A stretch of DNA of 64,000 nt, from NCBI GenBank assembly GCA_903813345.2, contig CAIIXF020000010.1, positions 33,409,425 through 33,473,424 on the forward strand, in the 5' to 3' direction. How positions within the stretch are numbered: position 1 is the stretch's first letter; every line of letters starts with the position of its first letter. Below, one piece after another: positions 24,110-35,493 of the stretch. The notes beneath the pieces are model-generated. The model made no database searches and was not told the origin of the DNA. It was given only the letters and a program-made list of their open reading frames with translations. This stretch comes from Owenia fusiformis (taxonomy: Eukaryota > Annelida > Polychaeta > Sabellida > Oweniidae). Position numbers and translations under genes: made by a program.

Positions 24110-24182
24110 CAGTAGAAGAGTGAAATTAGCAAGAAATAAAGTAAACAGGCAAGTAGTCAACATTCTAAATATTATAGAAATA
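24110..24182 (+). repeat. Fragment of the GAGCAGACGGA family
   Basis: Contains GAGTGAAATTAGCAAGAAAT, AAAGTAAACAGGCAAGTAG and ATTATAGAAATATAG; then it is cut off by the repeat that starts at 24181. Confidence 0.5.
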
Positions 24183-24402
24183 TAGTATAACCTGTCTTAG
24201 TGAACACCTCTCTCTAGTGAACACCTTTTCTCAGCACATACTCCACTGAGCGCTGTATAAAATTGCCTCTCTGTAGAGAACACCTGAGTCTAGTAAAGAG
24301 TGAACACCTTGCTCTAGTGAACACCTTTTCTCAGCACATACTCCACTGAGTTCTGTATAAAATTGCCTCTCTGAAGAGAACACCTATCTACAGTGAACAC
24401 AA
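24181..24402 (+). repeat. Two tandem ~123-bp copies rich in TAGTGAACACC
   Basis: Phrases AGTGAACACCTTTTCTCAGC, ACATACTCCACTGAG and TGTATAAAATTGCCTCTCTG occur twice in the same order about 123 bp apart. Confidence 0.85.
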
Positions 24403-25084
24403 TTTTTATTCAATACTTAATTAATTCAACTTTTTGAGTGGAATAAAATAAACATTATAGCAGATACATTTTAAACCTTAACACACAGTTAGATGTGACA
24501 ATCAATATATGCGTCATAAAATACATGTTATATATCTAAAATACACCTACATTTTAAAAGGTGTTTTATATGGACTAGAGTCACACATCTATTTTTACCT
24601 CAAGTCTGGCAAACGTGTCTTTGATATCTCTGTTTTTCTCAAATGGTGTTAAATCAAATTTATGTTTCTTTAACAAAGGTGAAAACATATTCTGGCCAGG
24701 GGTATTTTAACTTTTCAAATCTTCATATGGGTGAGTCAAAGAAATGCGAAAATACTTGATGTAATCATGGCAGTTATTCAAAAATGAGTATATGTACAGT
24801 ATAGTTCAGATGCACACTTATACTAGAATATCAATGTAGAGATGATTTAAACTAAATCAGAGCATCTAAGGGTCCTCTTTATGATACACAGGTCATGTAT
24901 TGGATTGAAATGATTAGTTTTATTATTTTCAATTTCATCTCATTAAATGCCAATATTCTTCTAATTAAATATATCGATGAATGAGGACTTTTTCTATTTG
25001 ACCAATAGAATCTTTTATTATATTGACATCTAAAATATTTCTTTCTATTTTTGTCATCCATGTAAATCTTGAATTTAAATGTAA

Positions 25085-25205
25085 ACTGCTTGATTTTCTT
25101 ACATTTTTATATAATTAAGATCATTGATTACATACCTGTTTTGGTTATTCCTTGCTGATTCCACTCTTTTCCACTCTATTTTACATTTAAATACACAATC
25201 CCGTA
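25085..25205 (-). repeat. Half copy of the GAGCAGACGGA family
   Basis: Plus-strand order: CTTACATTTTTATATAATTA, GGTTATTCCTTGCTGATTCC, CACTCTTTTCCACTCTATTT. This is the inner portion of the left half seen at 7.6 kb. Confidence 0.55.
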
Positions 25206-25742
25206 ATATTTCTCATATAGAAACTCACTCAGCACTTCACGATCAAATATATCCATAGCATACAATATAAATCCAAACATCTAAGCTAAGTTATATCTCT
25301 ATTAACAATTCGTTTTTCTACTTCTTATACGGCGCTAACTTATGCTACTAATGAAACTCGTTAATTTCTATGACAGCCGGAATGATATCGACAATCGCCG
25401 GTGACAGCCAATTCTGTGCAATAGATCAATATCCAATTAGAGTCTGACAATTTACCTCTGGCAGTAACGAGACTGAACTAGATATGACATCTATTCTACA
25501 TCGTAAAACTACAAAAGGTTGTACAAGAAAAATGTTTGAAGAATATATTTGGCACACACATGAGTTTGACTAAAAATGTGTTTGAAAAACAGATATGTTT
25601 GACTGAAAATGTGTTTAAATAACATTTGTGTTTAACTGAACAATGTACATGAATGAAAACGTGTTTGAATAAAAAATTTGACCAGAACAAAAGTTTGACT
25701 CACAAAAGTGTTTCACATGTTGAAATATGTTTGAAATTATAT

Positions 25743-25744
<2 letters not shown>

Positions 25745-25775
<31 letters not shown>

Positions 25776-27569
25776 TCCAGTTTTATTCATGACTATAATA
25801 TACAGATCAGTCGAACAATAAGGTATTTAATGTTGAATCTGGAAATAACAATTTTGTAACACTTTAAAGGCATCAATATTTCAAAATGCTAGAAATAAAA
25901 TGTGCAAAGTATCCATAGTCACCTTTGCTGTATCTAAAATTGCCCTATGTTTCTGGAAATCCAAGAACAACTTGGCGGTTATTAAATACCTCAGATAACG
26001 TCATACTATGTACATTTTTAAAAGTAATATGTTACGTAATATAAGTTATCAATTATGCTTCTTTAAAGATCACCAGAGCATTTCTGTGAATTTCAAATGC
26101 AAATTCAAATTTACTTCATTTATTGATATAAAATATAACTAGAAGGGGCATCATAAGCCAAAAGACCTAAATCAAAAAATATGTGGCTATAAACAGATAA
26201 AATGTAATTATACAGAGCAATCTCCATCCTCTTGCGCTATATCTAAACTTGTCCTGTGTATCTGGAGATCCAGAACAACTTGAGACGGTCATTAGATACC
26301 TCAGAAGATGTTTAACTATGCAAATTACCTGCCGATAAGATAGGGTACGTTCATTGACTATTATTCAAGAATGTAACTATTCTATATGAGTATCGTTAAT
26401 TCATTAAATTCAAGCCCCTTTTAAGTCAAAACCTTGTTGAAACCAATATGTTAGAATTATTGTTTAAAATTATTTCATCTTTAATAAGTGTGTCATTCTG
26501 TATCATATCCTTTATTTGTGTTAGGCACGGTTTCACTGTGTAGTGAGAAGATGCTGTTTGTTTAATCCAAAAGAGCGATTAATTGTTTAGAACGATATTC
26601 TTGGTCTCAAGCTTAAACATGCTGTCAAACTTTAGGAGTGATCTTTCTAAAGCGGCTTGGCACATCTCGTTAAATTCCTCTGTTGTAGTTTCTTCATCGT
26701 CAGACAAATCATCCTCAGTTACCCCAGTTTGTACATTTCTGTGATTCAATTTCATGAGTTGGATGGTGTCTGTTGATTTTGATTTTGCTGATAATGTTCT
26801 TTGTGTTTCGACAGTTCTCGTGTAAGGGGTACACTGAATTGCTTTATGTCTCTGCTCACTACTACTGTTTATCCCTCCTGTCTCTGTTTGTATGTAAAGG
26901 TTTGTCCATGTTATTGATGTTAACTGTTTGGGATAATGGTTCTAATCCTGGTTTACTGCTTGTTACTTCTAAGGGGCTATCTAAGGTTTCCAACTGATCA
27001 CTGTTGCTCTGTTGTGTGTTCATATTTGTTGAACGTGTCATGTTCTCCACCAAACGTCTCTGTGCTATTTGATACGGTCCCTCGATTTCTTGACTAGGAA
27101 ATGTTTTAATCTGAGTTGATTTTTCATTCAAATGAGGTGTACTTGTTGATTGTGGATTTAAATCCATGGGCGAAACTGTACCAGCATCTGATACACTTGA
27201 TTGACCACTTGAAGTAAAACTACTCTGTGTATTGTTTCCTGAATCAGCTGTGTCAAACTGTTCATTGAAACGGCTAATCCTATTTCTATCACGCTTGGCC
27301 TTGCTGTTCATTTGTTTGACCTCTGTACTGTCATGGCTAGTTGAAAATTTCAATGTTACTGTTGTTTCCCCAGATGTTCCTCTCACTCTGTAGTCTACAA
27401 ATCCTTGTCCTTGTTGAAACAGTAAATCCATGAGGTTCTCCAGTACTTTAGGTATCATGCTGTACACAAATTGTTCAAGTCTATAGATTATTTCAACACA
27501 AAATTGCTAAAATGTGGGAGCTAAATAAAACGTGTCTTGTTCTGCCTGATCTAACTAACTAATTAAACT
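25745..27569 (-). mobile_element. Polyadenylated retroposed sequence with 13-bp target duplication
   Basis: On the minus strand this unit ends in AATAAA (25787-25782), a second overlapping AATAAA, and about 29 A residues (25773-25745). The direct repeat AAATTATATAATT flanks it at 25734-25746 and 27570-27582. These are the marks of LINE-mediated reverse transcription of an RNA. Inside are a single-exon ORF (26579-27458) and a ~790-bp 3' UTR, in which two ~105-bp segments (25905-26010 and 26213-26320, sharing AGAACAACTTG and ATACCTCAGA) are related to each other. No introns are needed to explain it. Confidence 0.8.
26579..27458 (-). pseudogene. Retroposed ORF of unknown function, one frameshift
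   Basis: I do not recognise the function. The first frame runs from ATG at 27458 to a stop at 26862 (199 codons). Coding-like sequence continues in another frame (KAIQCTPYTRTVETQ, then an acidic TEDDLSDDEETTTEEFNE) to TAA at 26579-26581, so one frameshift near 26900 divides it. The N-terminal ~70 residues have ENLMDLLFQQGQ, an aromatic-glycine segment and VTLKFSTSHDS, followed by a basic KAKRDRNRISRFNEQ; the middle is Ser/Thr/Asn-rich and low in complexity. Layout resembles accessory ORFs that accompany invertebrate non-LTR elements, but this is inference. It lies in a unit with poly(A) and target duplication, so it is a retrocopy or an element ORF. Confidence 0.65.
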
Positions 27570-27589
27570 AAATTATATAATTATAGTGA

Positions 27590-27919
27590 GGTTGGGTTAT
27601 ATGTATTTGGGAGAGTAAATGTGTATCAGGGACACTTCCATTAAAAATAGAAACAGGGAGATACAGTGCCACTCCCCTTGCGGACAGGACTTGTTCATGT
27701 TCAAATGAGTCTATTGAAGACGAGCAACACTTTCTAATTGACTGTCCCTTACATGAAACATTACGTTTTAACCTTTTTCAAAGAGCCAGAGATATAATTC
27801 CTGACTTTGATAACCTTCCATCATTAGGGAAATACTGTAATATAATGTGCACCCCTTCATTGCAACGCATACTAGCAAAGACAATTGGTATTATGATGTC
27901 TAATAGACTTTTAATTTAA
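27590..27919 (+). pseudogene. C-terminal fragment of a second LINE reverse transcriptase
   Basis: An open stretch of about 109 codons encodes the end of a non-LTR polyprotein: PLKIETGRYSATPLADRTC, then CSCSNESIEDEQHFLIDC, a CxC...HxxxxC zinc-finger pattern, and LAKTIGIMMSNRLLI before TAA at 27917. It differs clearly in sequence from the element at 19.7-22.2 kb. Everything upstream of the finger is missing, so this is a 5'-truncated copy. Confidence 0.85.
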
Positions 27920-28100
27920 AACTATTCAGTGTTGTTATAAAATGTAAAAAGTCTCTCATAAGCCGGTGCCGGCTGGGCTGTGTTTTTATTCAATTTTAGT
28001 GCAAACATGTAATATTTTTATGTATTTTTGTGTATTTATTGTATTTGATATATTTACAGCGTGAGACTCTAATAAATATTTAACTAAACTAAACTAAACT
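27590..28100 (+). mobile_element. Truncated LINE with 3' UTR and (AAACT)n tail
   Basis: The coding remnant is followed by a ~165-bp 3' UTR with GCCGGTGCCGGCTGGGCTG and terminates in tandem AAACT units at about 28081-28100. A simple repeat tail instead of poly(A) marks a different LINE clade from the 19.7-kb element. The 5' end is immediately beside the target duplication of the 25.7-27.6-kb insertion. Confidence 0.75.
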
Positions 28101-28320
28101 GTATTATTACCACCTTGCCGGGCCAGTTCTAGGGATTTAAGTGCTAGTTTAGAAGGCATTCATTTTACTATATCGACCTGAGAAATGTGTGACGTCATAG
28201 TGGTGGTCCATATGGACCGGTCTAGAATATATTTTGGACCTGCAATTTTTCCCCGGGAAATTGGATATCGTTCAGTGCGAAAGATTTTCTTGCTATTTCA
28301 GCCCTGGTCGTTAACGGTGG

Positions 28321-28430
28321 TAATAATACTAATAACGTCATTTCTGCGAGCAATATAGTGAAATATTGGACCGAGGGCCGAAGCCTTTACTATATTGCCC
28401 TTAGAAATGACGTTACTGTACTATTATTAT
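28321..28430. repeat. Hairpin repeat with CCGAAGCC loop
   Basis: Arms TAATAATACTAATAACGTCA / TGACGTTACTGTACTATTAT pair imperfectly, with inner arms GCAATATAGT / ACTATATTGC; the centre is GAGGGCCGAAGCC. Same design as the 5.0- and 50.5-kb hairpins. Confidence 0.7.
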
Positions 28431-29265
28431 GAACCCAGGGAATTGTTGTCCACCTCTCAATTGGTTTAAAGGGGGGTCTTTATGCAACTTAATGCCAGTG
28501 AATTGAAAATTGTCTATTAATAAACCATGATTTTCACGTTTTACGTACACATTCTTCAAAATAGTGCAATCTTAACCTCCCTAATATCCAATATAAATAA
28601 ATAAGCCGTTTAGGAGGCAGCCCATCAAAGCGTACTAGAAATGAAGCAGAATGATTGCAATGAAGCGGTCAGCAACCATATTTGAATAAGAGGAATCATA
28701 AGATGTAGAAATACAATTACCTGAAAATCAAAAGTCATTGGATGTAGATATACCATTAGAAAATAATGAGAAATCTTAACAAATAAGAAAAACAAACATT
28801 ATATTATATATTATTAGGGGAAACTTAAAATTATATCAAAATGCTTGACAGCCAAAATTTTGTAACATTTGATAGTAAAATAAGTATTACATATCGTTTT
28901 TATGAATAAGTAAGGATTGGATCTATTATAGTGCTATGTATTTATACAAGGAAAACCAATAAAATGAATAAATACTATTCCAATTGAACTAATATTATCA
29001 TATGAATTCCATGTAGGATATATGGAACTTTATATACTCATCTACCGTGAATTGGTAAAATTGAAACAATATCACATTTACAACTGGCAGAATGTTTACC
29101 CAAACTTTCAAAGTATTAATTTTGTTCATACAGATTTTGCTTTAATGGTTTTCTTAATGACATTTTCTTAATATATGTTGTACATTGTATTTCAAAGTAA
29201 TAAAACAGGAAAGCTAAATTAGCAATTGTATCTTAAGACTATTAATAATTTAATAAATAAATATA
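28431..29265. other. Non-coding, no gene seen
   Basis: AT-rich, no exon or repeat family recognised. Confidence 0.4.
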
Positions 29266-29267
29266 TA

Positions 29268-30354
29268 CAGGGTGGTCCAAAAAAGTGAACCCCTGCAACA
29301 GGCTATAATTTTCTTAATACATGCATGAATTTGCTCATATTTTCACATCTTGTAGAGAAAGGTCTAAAATTTCTGTTGATGCCATAATTTGTTCTCAGTT
29401 TTGAATTTTGAGGAAATTACAAGACTTTAACAAATATGCCTAAAATTAGATATTGTGCCAAGGTTAACCAATGTGATTAACGGAAATTGTTGAAATACAT
29501 TGAATGATCTTTAAAAGGTTTACAGTGAGAGATATAAGTTTAAACCATTCCATATGACAAATGGAACACTATTTAGGCAGAAAACACATCATTTCCCACT
29601 TTCACTGACCATTTTGAAGCAGTTTTAACCATTCAATAGTCAAGGGGCATGTTACCTACACAAATGGTTAGAGGGGTGCAAAGTTACACCATGTGACCCA
29701 AAATCTGAGAAGCCCTTCATATAAATATCTTACAAAAATCAAACAGAAATCTAATTGAAGTGTTTTGAGCCATATTTCATTAGATTTGGTCCATGATTAA
29801 TGAAGATATTGACATTTTAAGACCATATAGGGGTATGTTGCAATTTCACTGGAGATTATTTTCATCTTTGGAAACTTGGACCATTTCCTTGGATCACAAT
29901 AACTTTGCAACTAACGGAGGCAGGATGCTAATTTTTATACTATAATATGCAGGATTCAAAACCAAACAAAGTCAGAAAACATTAGATTTTTCAGAAAGCA
30001 GCTAAAAAGATTTCCACGTGAAGATTGTTGAAGGATTGAAGAATACTTCACTCCACGTGAAGATTGTTGAAGGATTGAAGAATCGCAAATGTTGAAGTTC
30101 ACATTTTATCGATTTTCAGGGATGTTTGGTTAGGGCTTATAATTTCTGCAAATTTCAAGACTTCAAAAAATGAATGGTATCAACAAAAATTTTAGACCTT
30201 CCTCTACAACATGTAAACAAGATTACAAAAAAATGTATGGTACTAACAAAAATTTTAGACCTTCCTCTACAACATGTGAAAATATGGAAGTATTCCTGCA
30301 GGTAATAAGGGAAATATAGCCTGTTGCAACAATTCACCTTTTTGGAACACCCTG
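29268..30354. mobile_element. Non-autonomous mariner-like element, 1.09 kb
   Basis: TA on both sides (29266-29267, 30355-30356). Left end CAGGGTGGTCCAAAAAAGTG, right end the inverted form of CAGGGTGTTCCAAAAAGGTG; the inverted similarity extends about 45 bp through GCAACAGGCTATA. TA duplication and CAGGGTG ends fit the Tc1/mariner superfamily. No transposase frame. Internally a phrase with CCACGTGAAGATTGTTGAAG is duplicated near 30014 and 30053, and AATTTTAGACCTTCCTCTAC is duplicated near 30190 and 30250. Confidence 0.85.
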
Positions 30355-30437
30355 TATGCAAATGTAAAAATTTAAACCAAATTAAAATTTATTATATTTT
30401 CAGAACTTCTGATATCCAGATCTCATTTTTCCATTAA

Positions 30438-30716
30438 CCTCTTGGCAACCCAGAGTGACGAGATTTCTCGTCACCTCAGAAATGACCTTGGAACCCAGAG
30501 TGACGAGATAATCCGTCACAAAATATTTCACTATTTCTTATTTGAACAATTTTTATCCAATTTATACAAAAATTGTTTTAAAATGTCTAAAAATGATCTC
30601 TGCAGTTTAATATTACTAAATTGAACATCTTATATGTATGTAGTAAAATGTCAAAAGCTGGCAAAAATGAAAAATTATCTGGTTTCAACTTATTTTAGAA
30701 CCTGGGATTCAAGAGG
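30438..30716. mobile_element. piggyBac-like MITE with TTAA duplication
   Basis: TTAA at 30434-30437 and 30717-30720. Left end CCTCTTGGCAACCCAGAG, right end CTGGGATTCAAGAGG. CCC(A)GAGTGACGAGA occurs twice near the left end. 279 bp, no coding capacity. Confidence 0.75.
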
Positions 30717-30754
30717 TTAAAACATTTTCTTTAGCCAAACTATTCATATATTAC

Positions 30755-30810
30755 CTTTATCTTCTACTTCATTGTCATGGCGACGCCTTCTCCAACATCC
30801 TACGGTTCAC
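30755..30810 (-). other. Possible non-coding exon
   Basis: A 56-bp segment sits between an acceptor, TTGTTTCAG, and a donor, AAAG|GTAATA. All three frames contain stops, so it could only be untranslated. Position and strand would suit a 5' UTR exon of the exchanger, which needs one upstream of 12038, but nothing links the two directly. Confidence 0.25.
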
Positions 30811-32785
30811 CTGAAACAAGTTCAGAATTTTGCTTATAAATAAATTATTTGTCTAGATCAAGCTTACAAATGCTCATTGGGGACCTTGAATGGGTGTATG
30901 CATGTACATGTAGTACAAATAAGCAATACCTGCAAAACTTGTTTGAGGGTTTCATTGACAGCAAGTGATAGTCTCAGTTAAAGGTTGTACAGAAAGAAAG
31001 ATGAATGTCTTTGTTACTCCTTTTCAAAGCCTTATTACATCATGTTGCTACATGTATATATTCAACTGATTTTTAATTACACATTGGTAACAACTGTAAA
31101 TCTGTTTTGACCATTATATTTTTATACTACTTTGTTGAAGTACAGGTTAATAAATTAATAATATTAATTTGAAATCGATACTCAATACTTCGATACTTTC
31201 CAAAATACTGACAGAGTGGGAGCTGTTACCATGACCCCTACTTTTATGAATTTTCAACATTTTCTAAGCCCTTGATATTTAAATACAGCCTTATGAACAA
31301 AACCATGTGTTGTTTTGAAGAATTTTGCACCTACCTGTCTCCATATACATATATACCATAATATTCAATAATTATGCCTGTTGATTTCATTAATTTAACA
31401 TAATGTTGTCAAAACTTAAAAACATCCTGAATTGTCTCCTACATTTTGAAATCTGAAATGTGTTCTAATGTTTTTACAAGTTGTTTGCTTGTGTGCGAGC
31501 TTGTTTATCTCTTATTTGGTGCTAAGAGTCTGCCTTTATAATAAAGCTCACTTTCTTATAACTTATTAAAATACAATTAAAATCCCAGTAATTGAATTGA
31601 CTTGTTGTATAAGTACATGTATATGCCACTGAACATAATGAAATATTTTCACTATAGACTTATAAAGTATTATATATATGTATATGATAACATTGGAGGT
31701 ATAGAGATGGTATTTATAGCAACATACACATTTCAAATCCAATTACTTTTGATAACATTGTTTAGAATACAGTAGCATATTATCTATGATATTTGTTCTC
31801 TAAAATAATATATAACTCAATTGATATCTAGTTTTATGAAACAACAAGAGTTTTTTGAATTTATATATTCTTGATGATGGATGTTATAGTTTCAAAATTG
31901 TCTAAAATTCAGATATTTAAAATTATTTTCTAAAATAAACACACTTAATATAATCAGATTTTAAATTATTAACAACTGCTGCTGTTAAAGATCGGGAAAG
32001 TGTGTTATAATATTTTTTATTCATGCTTATGGTTTTATCTCAATGTGATATGACAGAACGGCTCTTTTGTTAATAATATATAATCACTTAATGAGAATCC
32101 ATAATCACAAATGATAATCCGTAATCATTAATCATAATCCATAAACTTTAAAATGTGCTGACCTACCTTTTCAACCTTTTCAGTTAACACCTAAACTTAA
32201 CTTAATCTAAACATTGTGGAAATATATATTTATTCCTTGTATGATTTATCTCTTAGCAAACACAGGGACATTGTAATTATGTCTGATATATCTCAGGTAT
32301 AAATCTTGTATAGACTTACAATATTGAACTGTGGTTTACTCAGCGCCTTTTATAGCCGTCTGCTGTGGGTTTTTCATATTCTCTCTTTAAAAATTGAAAG
32401 AGGTACAAACTTTTATTCAATTTCTGTACAATTAAGAGTATATACTTTATATTTGTATGCATTATTTTTTAATTGATCTGCTCTTTTTGGTTGTATTTTT
32501 AGTTTGAAATGTGCACCCAGTAAGATTTTATCTCCAGGTAAACTGACCCAGGATTGATAGTTGAGCCATGTATTCATGCTTGATTATGAAACTTTTCCAA
32601 TATCTGTTATGTATTTAGTGATATAAATCAATAGTGTATATTTGCCTATTCTAAATACTTCATCAAAATAAGCATATTTACAGCAAATATATTTTCTGAA
32701 TGGAAAGTTCATTTCTAGGCAACCGTCTCAAAAAGAAAATATGAATCCGATTTTGATATTTTTATGCTATAAATTTCTAAAACAG
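30811..32785. other. Non-coding, no gene seen
   Basis: About 2 kb of AT-rich sequence without an exon or clear repeat family. Confidence 0.4.
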
Positions 32786-32789
32786 GAAA

Positions 32790-33365
32790 AAAAGTGTCTT
32801 TTGATCTTACATTTCTATATAACTTAAAGTATTATTTACATGTCTGTTAACTCTATTCCTTGTTTTAGTCTTTATATTTCTCTGTTTTCCATGTTTGAAA
32901 ATCACATTAGGGTTATTCTATTAATGGGTGGTATTTTCACAGAGTGTACCTTAAAAGAGATCTTATTTACTTGATTAAACTTTATAGCATTTGTAAAGTT
33001 ATTTTCGATTGTGTTTAACAAAAGCAATGTTTGTAATTACTAGAATGTTTCAACCCTATGACTGTAAAGTATACAAAAATGTCATGAAGTGATTTCGTGA
33101 AATAAATGTTTCCTTTGAAATTTGAAATGTCCTTTAGGTGCATAATTCAATATTGTCTCCATCAGCTCTCTTATGAGCCCTTTTATATCATGTTAAATTG
33201 TTGTGCTTTAAAATGCCATTTTTAAATGGAAAAAACTTGAGCCAGTGTGGAATAAAGTACATAGGCAAGAAGTCAACAATCACTCAACAATAGAAATTTC
33301 AGAAAATCAGACATCTCATTCAAATTTAGGAAAAACATAGCGATAAATATGACTCCATGAGACGT
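32790..33365. repeat. Full, decayed copy of the GAGCAGACGGA family
   Basis: Left half: CTTACATTTCTATATAACTT, CTATTCCTTGTTTTAGTC. Right half: GTGGAATAAAGTACATAGGC, CAACAATAGAAATTTCAG, CATTCAAATTTAGGAAAAAC. Halves are inverted relatives around a 300-bp centre. Terminal GAGCAGACGGA has decayed to TCCATGAGACG. Confidence 0.55.
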
Positions 33366-34560
33366 AAGTTTAAGGAAGGCTTACAATCCTTTTTAGGTAT
33401 GTTAGTCTAAGGTTCAAGATTTGGAGAAAATAGTATTTAGCCTTGGAACTCAATTCAAGGTTAAATACAATGGTACATAGTGACATCACCTCATTAACAT
33501 TGAAACAAGATCAGAATGTACCACTTGAAGCTTTAAAAAAGTCAATGCCCCTAGCTTGAAACCAAAAGGAAACCTACTTGAAAATATGAAAAATCAAAAA
33601 ATATTTTAACATTTTTCCTTTTTATGTGCATCCTCATTTTTATAAAATCTTAAAACATTCTATGAAAACAAGATAGCATAATGCTAGGACGTTTTCTATC
33701 TAAAAACCTATATCTGTATTCTCAATACACATATGCTAAAATTTCCAAATATATAAGTATAGCAATATGATTTGACTTTCATAGTTGGAAACACTTTTCA
33801 ATAGACTTGACGCAAGTACAAATAATCATCCTTAAAAATCAGTTTCATTCAAACATTTTCATTCAAAATTTAGCCAAAGTGATAAAAATTACATCTAAAA
33901 ATGTGCATGGTTCAAAATTTTGTTCATCAACAACTAAAAAATTGATTTCTAGGTCATCTAATTAACAAGAGCATATAAAATCATGAATAAACTAGATTTA
34001 TTGTAATGGACAACTATAAATAATCAGATGAAAATCGATTGATTATATCTATCAATTATTCAAGTTTCAACTTTTTCTGTCAGATTTAGCCAACTGGTGG
34101 CAAAACTGGTAGCTATACTGAAACTAATTTGTGTGGAAAAATTTGTCACACTTTAGTTTTAGCCGTAATATGCTATAATATTGTAGACAAATCAATATAT
34201 ATTATCATAAAAAAAAATTATTTACTTGAATTCTTCATATATGGGTAGCCAATTGTTATTCAGATTTAAGCAAGTAAACCAATTACTCATTGGATAACAC
34301 ACATATGACCCTAACTAAAATGAACCTAATTTTCATTGATTTTTTTTGATGTAGTACATGTATTTTATGTAAACATTTTTAGTGCTTAAAAAAATATATA
34401 TGTAGTTCACAAATACTGACGCTCCTAATAATAGTATGCCGCTGTTTAAAAAGCATATGTCAAAATACATAAATAAAATAAATAAAAAATAATAAAAAAC
34501 ATAAGTGCCATTTAACATGTAGGTCAATGAGTGAGGAAAAGAGTTTCCAAACTTTTGAAG
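33366..34560. other. Non-coding, no gene seen
   Basis: No coding or repeat signal recognised. Confidence 0.4.
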
Positions 34561-34569
34561 GGAGTGTAG

Positions 34570-34977
34570 TTTCACAAAGAGACTTAGGGACTATGTGACG
34601 TACCAGCTACCAAAGTTGTTCCAGCCTGCCAGAACGCTCTTGCTTTTTGATAAACTGAACAAAAAAAACGCCAAATAAGGACATAGAATCCATTTATAAG
34701 TTGTAATAACAAACACTGGAATACACTGAGATTCTTACAAATATATTTAACTAAATTACAGTCGACAAACAAGCTAGACAAAGCAGAAATTAGGGAATAA
34801 AAAGGGACTGCAGTGACCCAAGGGCGCCCCAGGGGAATGACCAACTAACGAGCATAGTGTAACAAGCCAGATAAAAAAAATGAAAGAAAGTGAGCTGAAT
34901 TCAATGCCCTGTGTGGGAATTGAACCTAGGACCCTTGGATCCATAGACTGATGCTCTACCAATTGAGCTATACAGGC
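34570..34977 (-). repeat. tRNA-derived SINE
   Basis: On the minus strand the unit begins GCCTGTATAGCTCAATTGG, followed by GTAGAGC (A box) and then GGTTCAATTCCC (B box), i.e. a tRNA-like head at 34977-34906. The anticodon arm does not pair well, and a long unrelated body follows (with GTTGGTCATTCCCCTGGGG and GGGTCACTGCAGTCCC), so this is a SINE and not a tRNA gene. The 3' end near 34570 is approximate and no target duplication was found. Confidence 0.65.
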
Positions 34978-35493
34978 TAAAAGAAAAATAATCCATACAT
35001 CATTCTTGCTATTCTGGCCAGATAATACTGCAAACTGTAAGACCGTTGCAAAATTCGTAAAAAAAAGAACAAAGCGCCTTATTTCTTTGAAAATACAAAT
35101 TTGTTGAAAATACATTAACAAATTAAATTTTGAAATGCATAGAATGCACCATAAACTATTTTTTAAAATTTTAAAAATGTCCGGGTTGAACCCCCGTACG
35201 CTTGGGACTCGCTTCGCTCACACTGATCAAAACCCAAAAATTCACACACACCCTTAACGATAGCTGGCTATGCCCCTGAACCTGGTGTATATAATAAGCT
35301 TATCGTAGACTTTCTACAAGCGTGGCTGAACGCCATCTAAAGTATGAATTGCAGTTTGGTCAAGTTTATCTAATAAAATTTGGGCTTATCAACATCAAAC
35401 CACAGGATCTTGTAGCACGTTTATGATGACTGATATGCTGCCTGATATGGGGCTTTATATATAGAGAGAAGGTATATCGCCGACAAATTTCGA

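Noticed and set aside
34906-34977. Functional tRNA gene
   Set aside because: A and B boxes are present, but the anticodon arm and acceptor stem do not pair well, and a SINE body follows.
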